DNA of 64,000 nt. It comes from Betaproteobacteria bacterium. Its GTDB lineage: Bacteria; Pseudomonadota; Gammaproteobacteria; Burkholderiales; Ferrovaceae. Position numbers and translations under genes: made by a program. Under the pieces are notes generated by a model that was not told the origin of the DNA, ran no database searches, and saw only the letters and a program-made list of their open reading frames with translations. The stretch spans positions 1 through 64,000 of the forward strand of contig JAGXAW010000004.1 in NCBI GenBank assembly GCA_018971415.1, written 5' to 3'. Below, in pieces: positions 31,479 through 44,269 of the stretch. How positions within the stretch are numbered: the stretch's first letter is position 1; each line of letters opens with the position of its first letter.

Positions 31479-33356
31479 ATGAATAAGTTCCCACTTTGGA
31501 AAAACCTTCTCATAGTGGCAGTGTTGTTATTGGGTCTTTTTTACACACTGCCAAACTTCTATGGACAGTCTCCCGCAGTTCAGATTTCAGGACAGGGCCT
31601 TGGCATAAAAATTGACTCTCAATTCATGTCTCAGGTTGAGAATATTCTTAAAGCTAATCATTTGCAGGCTACCCGTATTAGTTTAGAGAATGATGGTCTC
31701 AAAGTTCGTTTCTCTGATGCCGATAGCCAATTAAAAGCAAGAGACATCCTTGATCAGACCCTTAATCCGGATAGCCGAAATACTAACTTTACAGTGGCTC
31801 TGAATTTAGTGGCCAATGCGCCAAAGTGGATGAGAGACTTGGGTGCTTTGCCCATGTATTTAGGTCTCGACTTATCAGGTGGCGTCCATTTTCTTCTTCA
31901 GGTAGATATGAAAGTGGCAGTGGATAAACGCCTTGATGGCATCTTATCTGAAATACGAACAGAACTTCGTGATCAACGAATCTATTATGACGCCATCAAA
32001 AGGGAAGGGCAGCGTTTAGTGCTGGTTTTTCATGATGATGCCAGCCGCCGACAGGCACATAAAGTCATTGACAATTTACTGCAAGACTTTGTGGTAAATG
32101 ATCAAGGCTCCACTGGTGACAATGAAATTGTTGCAGTGATCAAACAAGAGTCCTTAAGTAAAGTTCAGGAACAGGCGATAAAACAAAACATTCTGGCTTT
32201 AAAAAACCGTGTTAATGAATTAGGAGCAAAGGAGCCTATCATTCAACAGCAGGGTTTAGACCGAATTATTGTTGAGTTGCCCGGTGTTCAAGATACAGCT
32301 AAAGCCAAAGAGATTATCGGTCGAACAGCCTCCTTAGAGATTCGTTTGGTGGACGAGGAACATGCCAATCCGACCAGTCTTCAAGATATTCCTCCCTATG
32401 GGGATGAGTTAGTGGTTGAGCGAGATGGAACCCCAGTGTTCGTGAGAAAGGGTGTAGTGCTTACAGGTGATGTCATTACAGATGCAGCTGCTGGTTTTGA
32501 TTCACAAACCAATCGTCCTTCAGTTAATATCAGTATGGATGGTAAGGGTGCAAGAATTATCCGCCAAGTATCACGCGATAATTTAAAAAAACGCATGGCG
32601 ATATTGTTAATTGAAAAAAATAAAACAGAAGCCATTAGTGTTGCCACTATTCAAGACGAGCTAGGTGCCCGTTTTCAGATCACAGGTTCGCGTTCTCCGA
32701 AAGAAGCCAATGACTTGGCATTACTGCTTCGCTCAGGAGCCTTGGCAGCTCCGATGGATTTTATTGAAGAGCGGACAGTAGGTCCTAGCCTTGGTGCAGA
32801 AAATATTGCCCGTGGCTTTCACTCAACATGGATTGGTTTTACAGCCATTGCCGTATTTATGATGGCCTATTATCTGCTATTTGGTTTTATTTCCATTTTT
32901 GCACTGGCCTGCAATGTGCTTTTGTTAATTGCCATATTGTCTTTACTGCAAGCAACCTTAACGCTGCCAGGTATGGCAGGTATCGCCTTAACGGTAGGGA
33001 TGGCTATTGATGCAAACGTGCTTATTAACGAGCGTATTCGAGAAGAGATACGAAATGGTAATTCTCCGGGAGCGGCGATTGCTGCAGGTTATGAGAGGGC
33101 GTTTGCGACGATTCTTGATTCTAATGTGACCACGGGCATTGCTGGGATAGCCCTGTTTGCTTTTGGCTCTGGTCCTGTAAAAGGTTTTGCAGTGGTCTTG
33201 GTGCTTGGTATTCTCACTTCCATGTTCAGCAGTGTGTTGGTTTCAAGAGCGCTGGTTAATGTTATTTATGGTTCCCGTCGTAAAATTTCACATTTGTCTA
33301 TTGGGAATGTGAAATGGCATAGTCACGCCAATAACGAAAAGCCGAAAAAGGGATAA
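31479..33356 (+). CDS. secD: Protein translocase subunit SecD
   Basis: YLGLDLSGGVHFLLQVD, GMAIDANVLINERIREE. Confidence 0.97.
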   Translation: MNKFPLWKNLLIVAVLLLGLFYTLPNFYGQSPAVQISGQGLGIKIDSQFMSQVENILKANHLQATRISLENDGLKVRFSDADSQLKARDILDQTLNPDSRNTNFTVALNLVANAPKWMRDLGALPMYLGLDLSGGVHFLLQVDMKVAVDKRLDGILSEIRTELRDQRIYYDAIKREGQRLVLVFHDDASRRQAHKVIDNLLQDFVVNDQGSTGDNEIVAVIKQESLSKVQEQAIKQNILALKNRVNELGAKEPIIQQQGLDRIIVELPGVQDTAKAKEIIGRTASLEIRLVDEEHANPTSLQDIPPYGDELVVERDGTPVFVRKGVVLTGDVITDAAAGFDSQTNRPSVNISMDGKGARIIRQVSRDNLKKRMAILLIEKNKTEAISVATIQDELGARFQITGSRSPKEANDLALLLRSGALAAPMDFIEERTVGPSLGAENIARGFHSTWIGFTAIAVFMMAYYLLFGFISIFALACNVLLLIAILSLLQATLTLPGMAGIALTVGMAIDANVLINERIREEIRNGNSPGAAIAAGYERAFATILDSNVTTGIAGIALFAFGSGPVKGFAVVLVLGILTSMFSSVLVSRALVNVIYGSRRKISHLSIGNVKWHSHANNEKPKKG

Positions 33357-33361
33357 TTTGT

Positions 33362-34297
33362 ATGGAATTTTTTAGAATAAAAAAAGATATCCCCTTTATG
33401 AGTTGGGGAAAGATCACCACTACCATTTCTTTATTAACCTTTCTGGTGAGTGTTTTCTTCTTAGTCACAAGAGGTCTAAATTTCTCAGTTGATTTTACTG
33501 GTGGTACGGTGATGGAGCTTGCTACCACCCATGTGGCGGACGTGAACCGCTACCGTTCAGCTTTGGAATCCCTGGGTTTTAGGGACGCCAATGTGGAGAA
33601 TTTTGGTACCTCAAGTGAAGTGTTAATTCGCTTGCCTCTCAAGAAAGGACTCACTAGCGCTAAACTCTCAGACCAAGTTTTACAAGCCTTAAAAGTGGTT
33701 GATCCTGAGGTGAGCATGAGGCGTGTTGAATTTGTCGGACCTCAAGTGGGCGACGAGTTAGTAAAAGACGGGGCCTCTGCGTTGTTATTCGTGGTTTTAG
33801 GTATTGTTATTTACCTGTCGATTCGTTTTAAGTGGCGTCCAGCTGTGGCCACCATTGTGGCCAACTTACATGACGTGGTCATTATTCTTGGATTTTTCTC
33901 GTTTTTCCAATGGGAGTTTTCCTTACCAGTGTTAGCTGCTGTTTTGGCGATTCTGGGTTATTCTGTCAATGAGTCTGTGGTGGTCTTTGATCGTGTGCGT
34001 GAGAACTTCCGCAAAATGCGCGGAGTGAGTGTCTCTTCTATTATTGATAATGCTATTACACGCACCATGAGTAGAACAATTATCACTCACGGTTGTACTC
34101 AATTAATGGTGACATCCATGCTGTTTTTTGGTGGTGAAGCCCTACACTATTTTGCGCTGGCTTTAACCATTGGTATTATTTTCGGGATTTACTCTTCCGT
34201 TCTGGTGGCCAGTCCGATTGCTATGTGGCTTGGTATGAATCGTGATGACTTTGTTCAAACCGCCAAGAAAGCTGATCGTGAAGTGACTGAAGCATAA
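33362..34297 (+). CDS. secF: Protein translocase subunit SecF
   Basis: GLNFSVDFTGGTVME, LGYSVNESVVVFDRVREN. Confidence 0.97.
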   Translation: MEFFRIKKDIPFMSWGKITTTISLLTFLVSVFFLVTRGLNFSVDFTGGTVMELATTHVADVNRYRSALESLGFRDANVENFGTSSEVLIRLPLKKGLTSAKLSDQVLQALKVVDPEVSMRRVEFVGPQVGDELVKDGASALLFVVLGIVIYLSIRFKWRPAVATIVANLHDVVIILGFFSFFQWEFSLPVLAAVLAILGYSVNESVVVFDRVRENFRKMRGVSVSSIIDNAITRTMSRTIITHGCTQLMVTSMLFFGGEALHYFALALTIGIIFGIYSSVLVASPIAMWLGMNRDDFVQTAKKADREVTEA

Positions 34298-34307
34298 TGG
34301 TTGCTGA

Positions 34308-34967
34308 GTGATTACGGAATTATTTTCTTATATTGCACACCTTGATAGTCATCTGATTGATGCCAGTGTGACCTATGGTGGCGCCGTCTACGGCATTTTA
34401 TTTTTAATTATTTTTTGTGAAACAGGGTTGGTGGTATTTCCCTTCTTGCCTGGCGATTCATTACTTTTTGTGGCGGGAGCGGTGGCTGCCATGGGTGAGA
34501 CGCACGCCCATGGTTTGACTCTGCCTAATTTGTTACTCGCCCTTTCTCTTGCAGCCTTTTTGGGTAATGCAGTGAATTTTCAAATTGGCCGATTCATTGG
34601 TCCTAAAGTTTTTCATTGGGAAAAATCCCGCTGGTTTAACCCTCATCATCTGGCTACGGCCCATGCTTTTTATGAAAAACATGGCGGTAAAACCGTCGTG
34701 ATCTCTCGCTTTATTCCGTTGCTAAGAACTTTTGCACCTTTTGTGGCTGGTGTGGGAGACATGACCCACAGTCGCTTTTATCTTTTTAATGCCTTAGGCG
34801 CCATACTATGGGTAAGTTCCTTACTCGTAGCGGGCTATTATTTTGGTAATGTTCCTTTTATTAAAGGACATTTAACCTTGGTTATACTAGCAATTGTAGC
34901 GGTGACTTTAGTGCCTATTTTTCTGGCAGGATTAAAGGCACGGTTACATATGAATAATAACCGTTAA
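34308..34967 (+). CDS. DedA-family membrane protein
   Basis: FCETGLVVFPFLPGDSLLFVAGA, FEKHGGKTVVISRFIPLLRTFAPFVAG-like motif; GTG start. Confidence 0.92.
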   Translation: MITELFSYIAHLDSHLIDASVTYGGAVYGILFLIIFCETGLVVFPFLPGDSLLFVAGAVAAMGETHAHGLTLPNLLLALSLAAFLGNAVNFQIGRFIGPKVFHWEKSRWFNPHHLATAHAFYEKHGGKTVVISRFIPLLRTFAPFVAGVGDMTHSRFYLFNALGAILWVSSLLVAGYYFGNVPFIKGHLTLVILAIVAVTLVPIFLAGLKARLHMNNNR

Positions 34968-35006
34968 AATGGGTTGGTTATTTTAAGTACTATTTTTCAG
35001 GTATAA

Positions 35007-36377
<1,371 letters not shown>

Positions 36378-36408
36378 GTTTTACTCAGCATTGAAAAAAG
36401 GAATAGCT

Positions 36409-37020
36409 ATGAAATTATATGGTTCAATTACGAGTCCTTACGTACGTAAAGTCCGTATTACTTTGATAGAAAAGAAAATAGACTTTACTTTGGAGCAGGG
36501 ATATTTAAACGGTACCCCTCCTATGATTGATGGTGTCAATCCTTTAGGCAAAGTCCCTGCCTTAGAGTTGGACGATGGTACACTGATTTATGATTCTGCT
36601 GTGATTGTTGATTACCTTGAAGGTTTAAATCCAGTTGGGCATTTAATTCCTGATGACCGTCATCAACGTATGCTGGTTAAACGCTGGGAGTCTTTGGCAG
36701 ATGGTATGCTTGATGCTGCTATTTTGGTTCTTTTGGAAACACGTCGTGAAAAACCAGAGGAGCGTTCACAAGCGTGGATTGATAAACATCAGGGTAAAGT
36801 CGATCGCACAATGGCTTTTCTGTCTCATCAGTTAGCAGAGAGTAACTGGTGCCAAGGGGACAGCTTTACTTTGGCTGATATTGCTGTTGGTTCTGCTTTG
36901 TTGTGGATCGAGTTTCGTTTCCCTAACAATGATTGGCGCCAACGTTATCCAAACCTTGATCGATTAGTAACCAAGTTGATGCAAAGAAAATCTTTCCAAG
37001 AGACGCCGCCTCAAGGTTAG
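36409..37020 (+). CDS. Glutathione S-transferase family protein
   Basis: SPYVRKVRITLIEKKIDF...NPLGKVPALELDDGTLIYDSAVIVDYL; start adjusted to MKLYGS. Confidence 0.93.
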   Translation: MKLYGSITSPYVRKVRITLIEKKIDFTLEQGYLNGTPPMIDGVNPLGKVPALELDDGTLIYDSAVIVDYLEGLNPVGHLIPDDRHQRMLVKRWESLADGMLDAAILVLLETRREKPEERSQAWIDKHQGKVDRTMAFLSHQLAESNWCQGDSFTLADIAVGSALLWIEFRFPNNDWRQRYPNLDRLVTKLMQRKSFQETPPQG

Positions 37021-37032
37021 ATGTAAAAAAAC

Positions 37033-37061
37033 AAAAAGCCATTATTTATAATGGCTTTTTT
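37033..37061. terminator. Bidirectional terminator between GST and mnmA
   Basis: AAAAGCCATTA-ttta... TAATGGCTTTTTT hairpin between convergent genes. Confidence 0.85.
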
Positions 37062-37079
37062 GCTTGAATTGTCTATTAA

Positions 37080-38126
37080 TTAGTTAATAATCCCACCACC
37101 CAAGCAAACATCCTTATCGTATAACACTGCAGATTGTCCTGGGGTGATCGCCCATTGAGGTTCGTCAAATTGAAGGGTAAAACCTTTTTCAGTGGTGGTC
37201 AGAACACAGGCAGCATCCTGTTGCCGATAACGGGTTTTAGCGCTGATGTGGGTGGTCAGTGGACTTTGACCACTGACCCAAGACACCTCTTGAGCATTGA
37301 GTGTGGGTTTCAAAAGTAGGGGATGGTTATGGCCTTGAACCACAATTAATGTATTACTGGCCATGACTTTATCAGCAACAAACCAAGGCTCACCGGCACC
37401 CCCGATACCGAGTCCCTGGCGTTGACCTATGGTGTAGTACATTAAGCCTTGATGCTCTCCCACCTCCTTTCCTTCAGGTGTCATCATGGGTCCTGGCTCT
37501 TTTGGTAAATAGCGTTGTAAAAATTCACGAAAAGGTCGCTCGCCAATAAAGCAAATACCTGTGGAGTCTTTCTTACTTGCCGTGGGTAACCCAGCTTTTT
37601 TGGCGATGTCACGCACTTCAGTTTTATTAAGTTCACCCACGGGAAAAAGGGTATTTTTTAGTTGTGCTTGATTGAGCCGATATAAAAAATAACTTTGATC
37701 TTTAGCAGGATCCAGTCCTTTGAGTAGTTGGAACTGTCCATTCATTTCTCTGACTCTGGCATAGTGACCAGTGGCAATGTAATCAGCACCAAGAGAGTAG
37801 GCGTGATCTAAAAAGGCTTTGAATTTAATTTCTGAATTACACAGAATGTCAGGGTTTGGTGTTCGTCCAGCGCGATATTCAGTGAGAAAGTTCTGAAAAA
37901 CCCGTTCACGGTACTCCACAGAGAAGTTGACCGCTTCAATGTCTATGCCTAACAGGTCAGCCACCGAGGCCGCATCAACCAAGTCTTCGCGGGCATTACA
38001 TTGCTCATCATCTTCCCAGTTTTTCATGAAAAGACCGATGACTTCGAAGCCCTGCTCCTTTAAGAGCAAAGCGGTGACGGAGGAGTCTACGCCACCTGAC
38101 ATGCCCACTACGACGCGTTTTGCCAT
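37080..38126 (-). CDS. mnmA: tRNA 2-thiouridylase MnmA
   Basis: [61 protein letters not shown]. Confidence 0.98.
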   Translation of the reverse strand: MAKRVVVGMSGGVDSSVTALLLKEQGFEVIGLFMKNWEDDEQCNAREDLVDAASVADLLGIDIEAVNFSVEYRERVFQNFLTEYRAGRTPNPDILCNSEIKFKAFLDHAYSLGADYIATGHYARVREMNGQFQLLKGLDPAKDQSYFLYRLNQAQLKNTLFPVGELNKTEVRDIAKKAGLPTASKKDSTGICFIGERPFREFLQRYLPKEPGPMMTPEGKEVGEHQGLMYYTIGQRQGLGIGGAGEPWFVADKVMASNTLIVVQGHNHPLLLKPTLNAQEVSWVSGQSPLTTHISAKTRYRQQDAACVLTTTEKGFTLQFDEPQWAITPGQSAVLYDKDVCLGGGIIN

Positions 38127-38143
38127 AACTTTAACAGTACGAC

Positions 38144-38398
38144 TTAAGAGTTTTGCTTGGATTTTTTGTGGTGTTTTTTAGCTGACTTTTTCGCATGATG
38201 GCTTTTTTTACCCTTATGGTGCTTTTTGCTTGGTTTTTCAGGGGCGGCATCCGGAGTGCTATTTGCAGGTTGAGGTGCTGGCGCTGCCAAAGGCATTGGT
38301 TGAACGGGGGTATTGGATTCTATTGCAGTTGGATCTGCAGCAACTGCATTGAGTGATAATACACTGACAAGAATGGTGATAAGAGAAAGTAATCTCAT
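38144..38398 (-). CDS. Small exported Lys/His-rich protein
   Basis: Signal peptide, Pro/Ala linker, [25 protein letters not shown] tail. Confidence 0.65.
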   Translation of the reverse strand: MRLLSLITILVSVLSLNAVAADPTAIESNTPVQPMPLAAPAPQPANSTPDAAPEKPSKKHHKGKKSHHAKKSAKKHHKKSKQNS

Positions 38399-38423
38399 GG
38401 GTTCTCCTTGTTGGATTGACTGA

Positions 38424-38451
38424 AAAAACTGGGGTGTTGTTTAGACACCCC
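38424..38451 (-). terminator. Rho-independent terminator of aceB
   Basis: GGGGTGT-ctaaaca-ACACCCC then AGTTTTTT on the minus strand. Confidence 0.8.
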
Positions 38452-38490
38452 ATACGGCATTATGCAAAAAGAATTGCTTGGTTAACTTAC

Positions 38491-40122
38491 TTAGTCGATA
38501 TAGTCGTAACCTGGTAAGGTTAAAAATTCGACAAAATTCTCTGAGGTGGTTAACTCATCAAACATTTTCGCAGCATCATCGTATTTGCCTTTAGCGTACT
38601 GTGCTTCCCCTAACTCTTCTTTGATTTTTTTGAGTTCAGAGGGCATTAACTCACGGAACAATTCGTTAGTGACTTTACGTCCATCAGCTAATACGCCATG
38701 AGGTGAACGAATCCACTGCCAAATTTGCGCCCGTGAAATCTCTGCTGTTGCAGCATCTTCCATGAGGTTATGAATCGGTACGCAACCCACCCCTGCTAAC
38801 CAAGCCCCCAAATACTGTAGGCCAATATTAATGTTCATGCGTAAGCCTTCTTCTGTAATCGGGCCACGGGGTGCAAAGTTTAAAAGATCTTGGGCTGTAC
38901 TGTTGACATCTTCGCGTTGGCGAGAGATCTGGTTTGGGGTACTCATGTGTTTATTGAAGACTTCCATGGCAATGGGCACCAACCCTGGATGAGCCACCCA
39001 TGTACCATCATAACCATCGGTTGCTTCACGAGTTTTGTCTTCACGTACCTTAGTTAAAGCAGCCTCATTGGCAGCTTCATTATTTTTAATTGGAATCTGC
39101 GCTGCCATACCCCCCATAGCAAAGGCACCGCGCTTATGACAGGTTTTAACCAATAATAGGGCGTAAGCACGCATGAAAGGAGAGGTCATGGTCACCAAGT
39201 TACGGTCAGCCAAGATAAAGTTAGGGTCTTTACGGAATTTTTTGATGCAACTGAAAATATAATCCCAGCGTCCAGAGTTTAATCCAGCACTGTGGTCTTT
39301 CAATTCGTAAAGAATTTCATCCATTTCAAAGGTGGCCAAAACAGTTTCAATCAGCACTGTTGCTTTGATGGTGCCAATGGGCAAACCAATGGCTTTTTGA
39401 GCTGCCACAAAAATATCGTTCCACAGACGGGCCTCAAGATGGCTTTCCATTTTTGGTAAATAGAAGTAAGGGCCGCTACCACGGGAGAGAAGATTTTTTG
39501 CGTTATGAAAGAAGTACAGGGCAAAGTCAAAAATACCGCCTGAAATAGGCTTTCCGTCGATCAAAACATGTTTTTCGTTTAAATGCCATCCTCTTGGACG
39601 CACAAATAACACGGCAGGTTTATCGTTTAGCTTGTATTGCTTTCCCTCAGGACTGGTAAATTCAATGGTGCGGTTGATGGCATCACGAATGTTAATCTGA
39701 CCACGGACTGAATTGTCCCAGGTAGGAGTGGTGGAATCCTCAAAGTCCGCCATAAACACTTTGGCGCCTGAATTAAGGGCATTAATGACCATTTTTCTGT
39801 CGGTAGGCCCGGTGATTTCCACACGGCGGTCTTGAATGTCTGCAGGGCAGGGAGCCACTTTCCAGTCGCCTGAACGAATATGGGCGGTATCAGGGTTAAA
39901 GTCCGGACGGACGCCGCGGTCAAATTCCTGTTGACGCTTTTCTCTCTGTGCCAACAGCTCTTGGCGGCGAGATTCAAACTGACGGCTTAAGCTTGCTAGG
40001 AAAGCCAAGGCCTCTGGGGTTAGTACTGACTCATAGTCAGGGTGGATTGGTGCAGTAATAGTTAGGCCTTGTGGCCAAAGGGATGCGTTCATAATAGCCT
40101 CATTCAAAAACGATAAGATCAA
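38491..40122 (-). CDS. aceB: Malate synthase A
   Basis: [51 protein letters not shown]; true start may be MNASLWPQ a few codons in. Confidence 0.96.
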   Translation of the reverse strand: MILSFLNEAIMNASLWPQGLTITAPIHPDYESVLTPEALAFLASLSRQFESRRQELLAQREKRQQEFDRGVRPDFNPDTAHIRSGDWKVAPCPADIQDRRVEITGPTDRKMVINALNSGAKVFMADFEDSTTPTWDNSVRGQINIRDAINRTIEFTSPEGKQYKLNDKPAVLFVRPRGWHLNEKHVLIDGKPISGGIFDFALYFFHNAKNLLSRGSGPYFYLPKMESHLEARLWNDIFVAAQKAIGLPIGTIKATVLIETVLATFEMDEILYELKDHSAGLNSGRWDYIFSCIKKFRKDPNFILADRNLVTMTSPFMRAYALLLVKTCHKRGAFAMGGMAAQIPIKNNEAANEAALTKVREDKTREATDGYDGTWVAHPGLVPIAMEVFNKHMSTPNQISRQREDVNSTAQDLLNFAPRGPITEEGLRMNINIGLQYLGAWLAGVGCVPIHNLMEDAATAEISRAQIWQWIRSPHGVLADGRKVTNELFRELMPSELKKIKEELGEAQYAKGKYDDAAKMFDELTTSENFVEFLTLPGYDYID

Positions 40123-40163
40123 GTAACATGTAAGTATAAGGTAAACTGATAAGACAGGAAAGG

Positions 40164-40203
40164 AGCAAAAAAAATCCTACCCTAGGATCACCAAGGTAGG
40201 ATT
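40164..40203 (-). terminator. Rho-independent terminator of aceA
   Basis: AATCCTACC ... GGTAGGATT stem followed by a T run on the minus strand. Confidence 0.75.
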
Positions 40204-40234
40204 CTTACCTACACCATCTACTCAACGCATTGAA

Positions 40235-41512
40235 TTAATGAAATTGCTCTTCTTCGGTAGAACCGGTTAGCGCTGTAGTAGATGACTCCCCCCCCTGAAT
40301 GACTTGAGTGACTTCGTCAAAATAACCTGTACCTACTTCACGTTGGTGACGTGTTGCAGTGTAGCCAATTTTCTCAGCGGCAAACTCAGCTTCCTGAAGT
40401 TTAACGTAAGAAGTCATGCCGTCACGGGCATAACCATGAGCTAATTCGTACATTCCATAATTTAAGGAATGGAAACCCGCCAGAGTAATAAATTGGAACT
40501 TATACCCCATAGCACCCAATTCACGCTGGAATTTGGCGATGGTGGCATCATCAAGGTGTTTTTTCCAGTTAAATGAGGGTGAGCAGTTATAAGCCAACAT
40601 TTTGTTAGGATAAACTTTACGAATGGCCTCAGCAAACTGGCGAGCGAATTCTAAGTCAGGTTTACCTGTTTCGCACCATACCATGTCAGCCACTTCTGCG
40701 TAAGCCAAGCCACGAGCAATGGAGGCCTCTAGGCCATTACGTACGCGGTAGAAGCCCTCAGCAGTTCTCTCCCCGGTACAAAAGGGTTTATCTCTTGGGT
40801 CCACATCAGAGGTGAGTAAGTTAGCGGCTTCCGCATCGGTTCTGGCTAGTAAGACGGTGGGAACTCCCATAATGTCTGCGGCAAGACGTGCGGCCACCAG
40901 TTTTTGGACAGCCTCTTGAGTGGGCACAAGCACTTTTCCACCTAAGTGACCACATTTTTTGGCGGCGGCCAATTGGTCTTCAAAGTGAACGCCAGCAGCT
41001 CCTGCTTCGATCATGGCTTTCATTAACTCATGGGCATTTAATACCCCACCAAAACCTGCTTCTGCATCAGCCACAATGGGGACATACCAGTCGATGTTAT
41101 TGTTGCCTTCAGCAAAATGTAATTGGTCGGCACGGCGTAAAGTATTGTTAATTCTTTTGACCACAGTTGGGACAGAGCTGACTGCGTACAAGCTTTGATC
41201 AGGGTACATTTGTAGTGAATCATTGGCATCGCCTGCCACTTGCCATCCTGATAAGTAAATGGCTTTTAAGCCTGCTTTAACCTGTTGCATTGCCTGATTA
41301 CCTGTTAAGGCACCCAATGAGTTAACGTAGGGTTCAGTGGTGCACATTTGCCAAAGCTTTTCTGCTCCGCGACGGGCTAGGGTATGTTCAATAACAAGGC
41401 TTCCCCTTAAGCGGACAACATCCTCTGCGCTGTAAGGACGCTTAACGCCTTGCCAACGTGGATTTTCTGCCCAGTCTTTTTTCAATTTTTGAATTTCTGC
41501 TTCAACGCTCAT
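40235..41512 (-). CDS. aceA: Isocitrate lyase
   Basis: [39 protein letters not shown] (KKCGH), [14 protein letters not shown]. Confidence 0.98.
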   Translation of the reverse strand: MSVEAEIQKLKKDWAENPRWQGVKRPYSAEDVVRLRGSLVIEHTLARRGAEKLWQMCTTEPYVNSLGALTGNQAMQQVKAGLKAIYLSGWQVAGDANDSLQMYPDQSLYAVSSVPTVVKRINNTLRRADQLHFAEGNNNIDWYVPIVADAEAGFGGVLNAHELMKAMIEAGAAGVHFEDQLAAAKKCGHLGGKVLVPTQEAVQKLVAARLAADIMGVPTVLLARTDAEAANLLTSDVDPRDKPFCTGERTAEGFYRVRNGLEASIARGLAYAEVADMVWCETGKPDLEFARQFAEAIRKVYPNKMLAYNCSPSFNWKKHLDDATIAKFQRELGAMGYKFQFITLAGFHSLNYGMYELAHGYARDGMTSYVKLQEAEFAAEKIGYTATRHQREVGTGYFDEVTQVIQGGESSTTALTGSTEEEQFH

Positions 41513-41543
41513 GGTATTTCTCCCTTGGTATTAAGATTGACGG

Positions 41544-42023
41544 TTATTCAAGGGGAGAACAGGTACACACTACAATGCCATCTTCATCGGCGACCACCCA
41601 GTTTCCTGGGATAAATGTCACGCCGGCAAAAGTGACGCTAATAGCTGCGGTCCCTTCTCCCTTTTTTACGGATTTGCGTGGGTGCGTCCCTAGCGCTTGT
41701 AATCCGATGGGCATATTGGCAATGGTCTCAGAATCCCGAATACAACCATACACAATAATGCCTGCCCAGCCTTGGGTAATCGCCAGCTCTGCCAGTTGAT
41801 CACCAATCAAGGCGCAACGAAGGGATCCGCCTCCGTCAACCACTAATACACGGCCATGTCCTGGGGTTTCCAAGGTGGCGCGTACGAGGGTATTGTCTTC
41901 GAACACTTTCACTGTCGCAATTTGACCGTGAAATGATGTTGATCCGCCATAATTGTAGAAGATAGGTTCAGCGACAAAGGCGCGATCACCTAATTCATCA
42001 CACAAATCTGCGGTATTGATCAT
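41544..42023 (-). CDS. rraA: RraA-family protein (RNase E inhibitor-like / HMG aldolase-like)
   Basis: [49 protein letters not shown]; start adjusted to MINTADL. Confidence 0.92.
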   Translation of the reverse strand: MINTADLCDELGDRAFVAEPIFYNYGGSTSFHGQIATVKVFEDNTLVRATLETPGHGRVLVVDGGGSLRCALIGDQLAELAITQGWAGIIVYGCIRDSETIANMPIGLQALGTHPRKSVKKGEGTAAISVTFAGVTFIPGNWVVADEDGIVVCTCSPLE

Positions 42024-42150
42024 CTCACTATCCTTGTACAATAGTGGGTTGGAAAAAATGTTCAACTTTTCCTTCCCGAAGTGGTAGGTAAGATATATCA
42101 TATATAAGACATAGGACACAAGCTTTTTTTATTTTGGAGGATTATCTGTC

Positions 42151-43389
42151 ATGTACCAGCATATTAAAATTCCAAGCGTTGGTGAAAAAATCACTGTAAA
42201 TACAAATGGTTCCCTCAATGTACCTGATCAGCCCATTATTCCCTACTTGGAGGGTGATGGCACTGGGGTAGACATTACTCCTGTCATGAAAACGGTGGTT
42301 GATGCGGCGGTGGCCAAAAGTTATGGCGGTAAAAGACAGATTTCTTGGATGGAAGTGTACGCGGGGGAGAAGTCAGTTCGCGTTTATGGCGATAACGTAT
42401 GGCTTCCAGAAGAAACCTTGGATGCGGTGAGAGATTATGTGGTTTCCATTAAAGGTCCGTTAACGACCCCAGTGGGTGGTGGCATACGCTCTATTAATGT
42501 GGCTTTAAGGCAGCAGTTAGACTTGTATGTATGCTTGCGTCCCGTGCGCTGGTTCACAGGAGTGCCAAGTCCAGTGAAAGAGCCCCATAAAACAGATATG
42601 GTGATTTTCAGAGAAAACTCTGAGGACATCTATGCCGGTATTGAGTGGGAAGCCAATTCACCAGAAGCCATCAAAGTTATCGAGTTTTTACAAAAAGAAA
42701 TGAAAGTCACAGCCATTCGTTTCCCAGGAAGCTCAGGGATTGGCATTAAACCCATCTCTCAAGAGGGAACCGAGCGGATTATGCGTAAAGCCGTACAGTA
42801 CGCCATAGACAATAAACGTCGTTCAGTGACCATTGTCCATAAGGGCAACATTATGAAATACACTGAAGGCGCTTTTAAAAACTGGGCTTATGCTTTGTGT
42901 AAAAAGGAATTTGGTGCAGAGCTATTGGATGGCGGCCCTTGGATGAAACTACCCAATGGTATTGTGATTAAGGATGTTATTGCTGATGCTTTCCTACAGC
43001 AAATTCTGCTGCGTCCTGATGAGTATGATGTGATCACCACAATGAATTTAAATGGGGATTACATTTCCGATGCCCTGGCAGCTCAGGTAGGCGGTATTGG
43101 CATAGCGCCAGGCGCCAATTTATCTGATACTGTGGCCATGTTTGAGGCAACTCACGGTACTGCACCCAAATACGCTGGGAAAGATTATGTCAATCCAGGA
43201 TCCTTAATTCTTTCTGCTGAAATGATGTTGCGTCATATGGGTTGGATTGAAGCCGCTGATTTAATCATTCATGCCATGGAAAAAACCATTGCTGCGAAAA
43301 CCGTGACTTACGATTTTGCTCGTTTAATGGAAGGGGCTACTCAGCTTTCATGCTCAGGCTTTGGTCAGGCTATGATTTCTCATATGTAA
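42151..43389 (+). CDS. icd: Isocitrate dehydrogenase (NADP type)
   Basis: [68 protein letters not shown]. Confidence 0.97.
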   Translation: MYQHIKIPSVGEKITVNTNGSLNVPDQPIIPYLEGDGTGVDITPVMKTVVDAAVAKSYGGKRQISWMEVYAGEKSVRVYGDNVWLPEETLDAVRDYVVSIKGPLTTPVGGGIRSINVALRQQLDLYVCLRPVRWFTGVPSPVKEPHKTDMVIFRENSEDIYAGIEWEANSPEAIKVIEFLQKEMKVTAIRFPGSSGIGIKPISQEGTERIMRKAVQYAIDNKRRSVTIVHKGNIMKYTEGAFKNWAYALCKKEFGAELLDGGPWMKLPNGIVIKDVIADAFLQQILLRPDEYDVITTMNLNGDYISDALAAQVGGIGIAPGANLSDTVAMFEATHGTAPKYAGKDYVNPGSLILSAEMMLRHMGWIEAADLIIHAMEKTIAAKTVTYDFARLMEGATQLSCSGFGQAMISHM

Positions 43390-43411
43390 GGTAGTGGAAT
43401 GGGGAATAAAA

Positions 43412-43436
43412 AAAGCGGCGTTAAACGCCGCTTTTT
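43412..43436. terminator. Bidirectional terminator between icd and csp
   Basis: AAAGCGGCGT-taa-ACGCCGCTTTTT palindrome between convergent genes. Confidence 0.88.
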
Positions 43437-43467
43437 CTTTGCAAACTTAATTTAAATTCAGCTGTAA

Positions 43468-43671
43468 TTAGGCAGCTTGAATGTTAGAAGCCTGTTTTCC
43501 TTTTGGGCCTTGGGTGACTTCGAAAGACACTTTTTGACCTTCTTTTAAGGTTTTGAATCCGCCCATTTGAATTGCGGAGAAATGCGCGAAAAGATCTTCG
43601 CTACCATCATCAGGAGTAATAAAACCATAACCTTTTGAATCGTTGAACCACTTCACTGTACCTGTTGCCAT
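43468..43671 (-). CDS. Cold-shock protein (CspA family)
   Basis: [32 protein letters not shown] (RNP1/RNP2). Confidence 0.97.
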   Translation of the reverse strand: MATGTVKWFNDSKGYGFITPDDGSEDLFAHFSAIQMGGFKTLKEGQKVSFEVTQGPKGKQASNIQAA

Positions 43672-43807
43672 TTTTACTTTCCTTCAAAAAACGCTCTCAA
43701 GAGCCTTGAACATAGTTTGATTATCAAGGCCAGCAAACGGCGATACCGGTGATGCAGACAACTTGTTACCAAACTTCCACGTTTCTTTTTACGCGTTTTG
43801 GTGAAAA

Positions 43808-43813
43808 TGTCAA
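43808..43813 (-). promoter_or_regulatory. Candidate -35 (TTGACA) for the csp gene
   Basis: TTGACA on the minus strand; only a poor A-rich -10 about 17 nt downstream. Confidence 0.3.
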
Positions 43814-43954
43814 GAGTTTGGGGGTTTTTTTTGCTAAAAATCCTTTACGTCCCCTTGAAATGATGCGTCTTAGCCACAATTATTCAGAATGGAAAAAATA
43901 GTTTAGACTAACTTAATGGATTTCAAAATAAGCTAATGTGGCAGACTCAGAACT

Positions 43955-44269
43955 ATGGTGACTAAATATCAAGATCAACTGTTGGTTGATAAGCAAAAAA
44001 ATAAAGCGAAACCACCCTCATTATTTAATGTCATATTGTTAAATGACGATTTCACCCCAATGGAATTTGTTATACAAGTGTTACAAAAATTTTTTTCATT
44101 AGATATGGAAACAGCTACCCGAATCATGTTAAAAGTGCATACAGAGGGGAGAGGTGTGTGTGGAACCTACCCAAGGGATTTAGCCGCCACTAAAGTGAAA
44201 AAAGTGCTTGATTATGCCAAGCAGCATCAACACCCTTTGCAATGTGTCATGGAGGAAATTGGATCATGA
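43955..44269 (+). CDS. clpS: ClpS adaptor protein
   Basis: [48 protein letters not shown]. Confidence 0.97.
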   Translation: MVTKYQDQLLVDKQKNKAKPPSLFNVILLNDDFTPMEFVIQVLQKFFSLDMETATRIMLKVHTEGRGVCGTYPRDLAATKVKKVLDYAKQHQHPLQCVMEEIGS

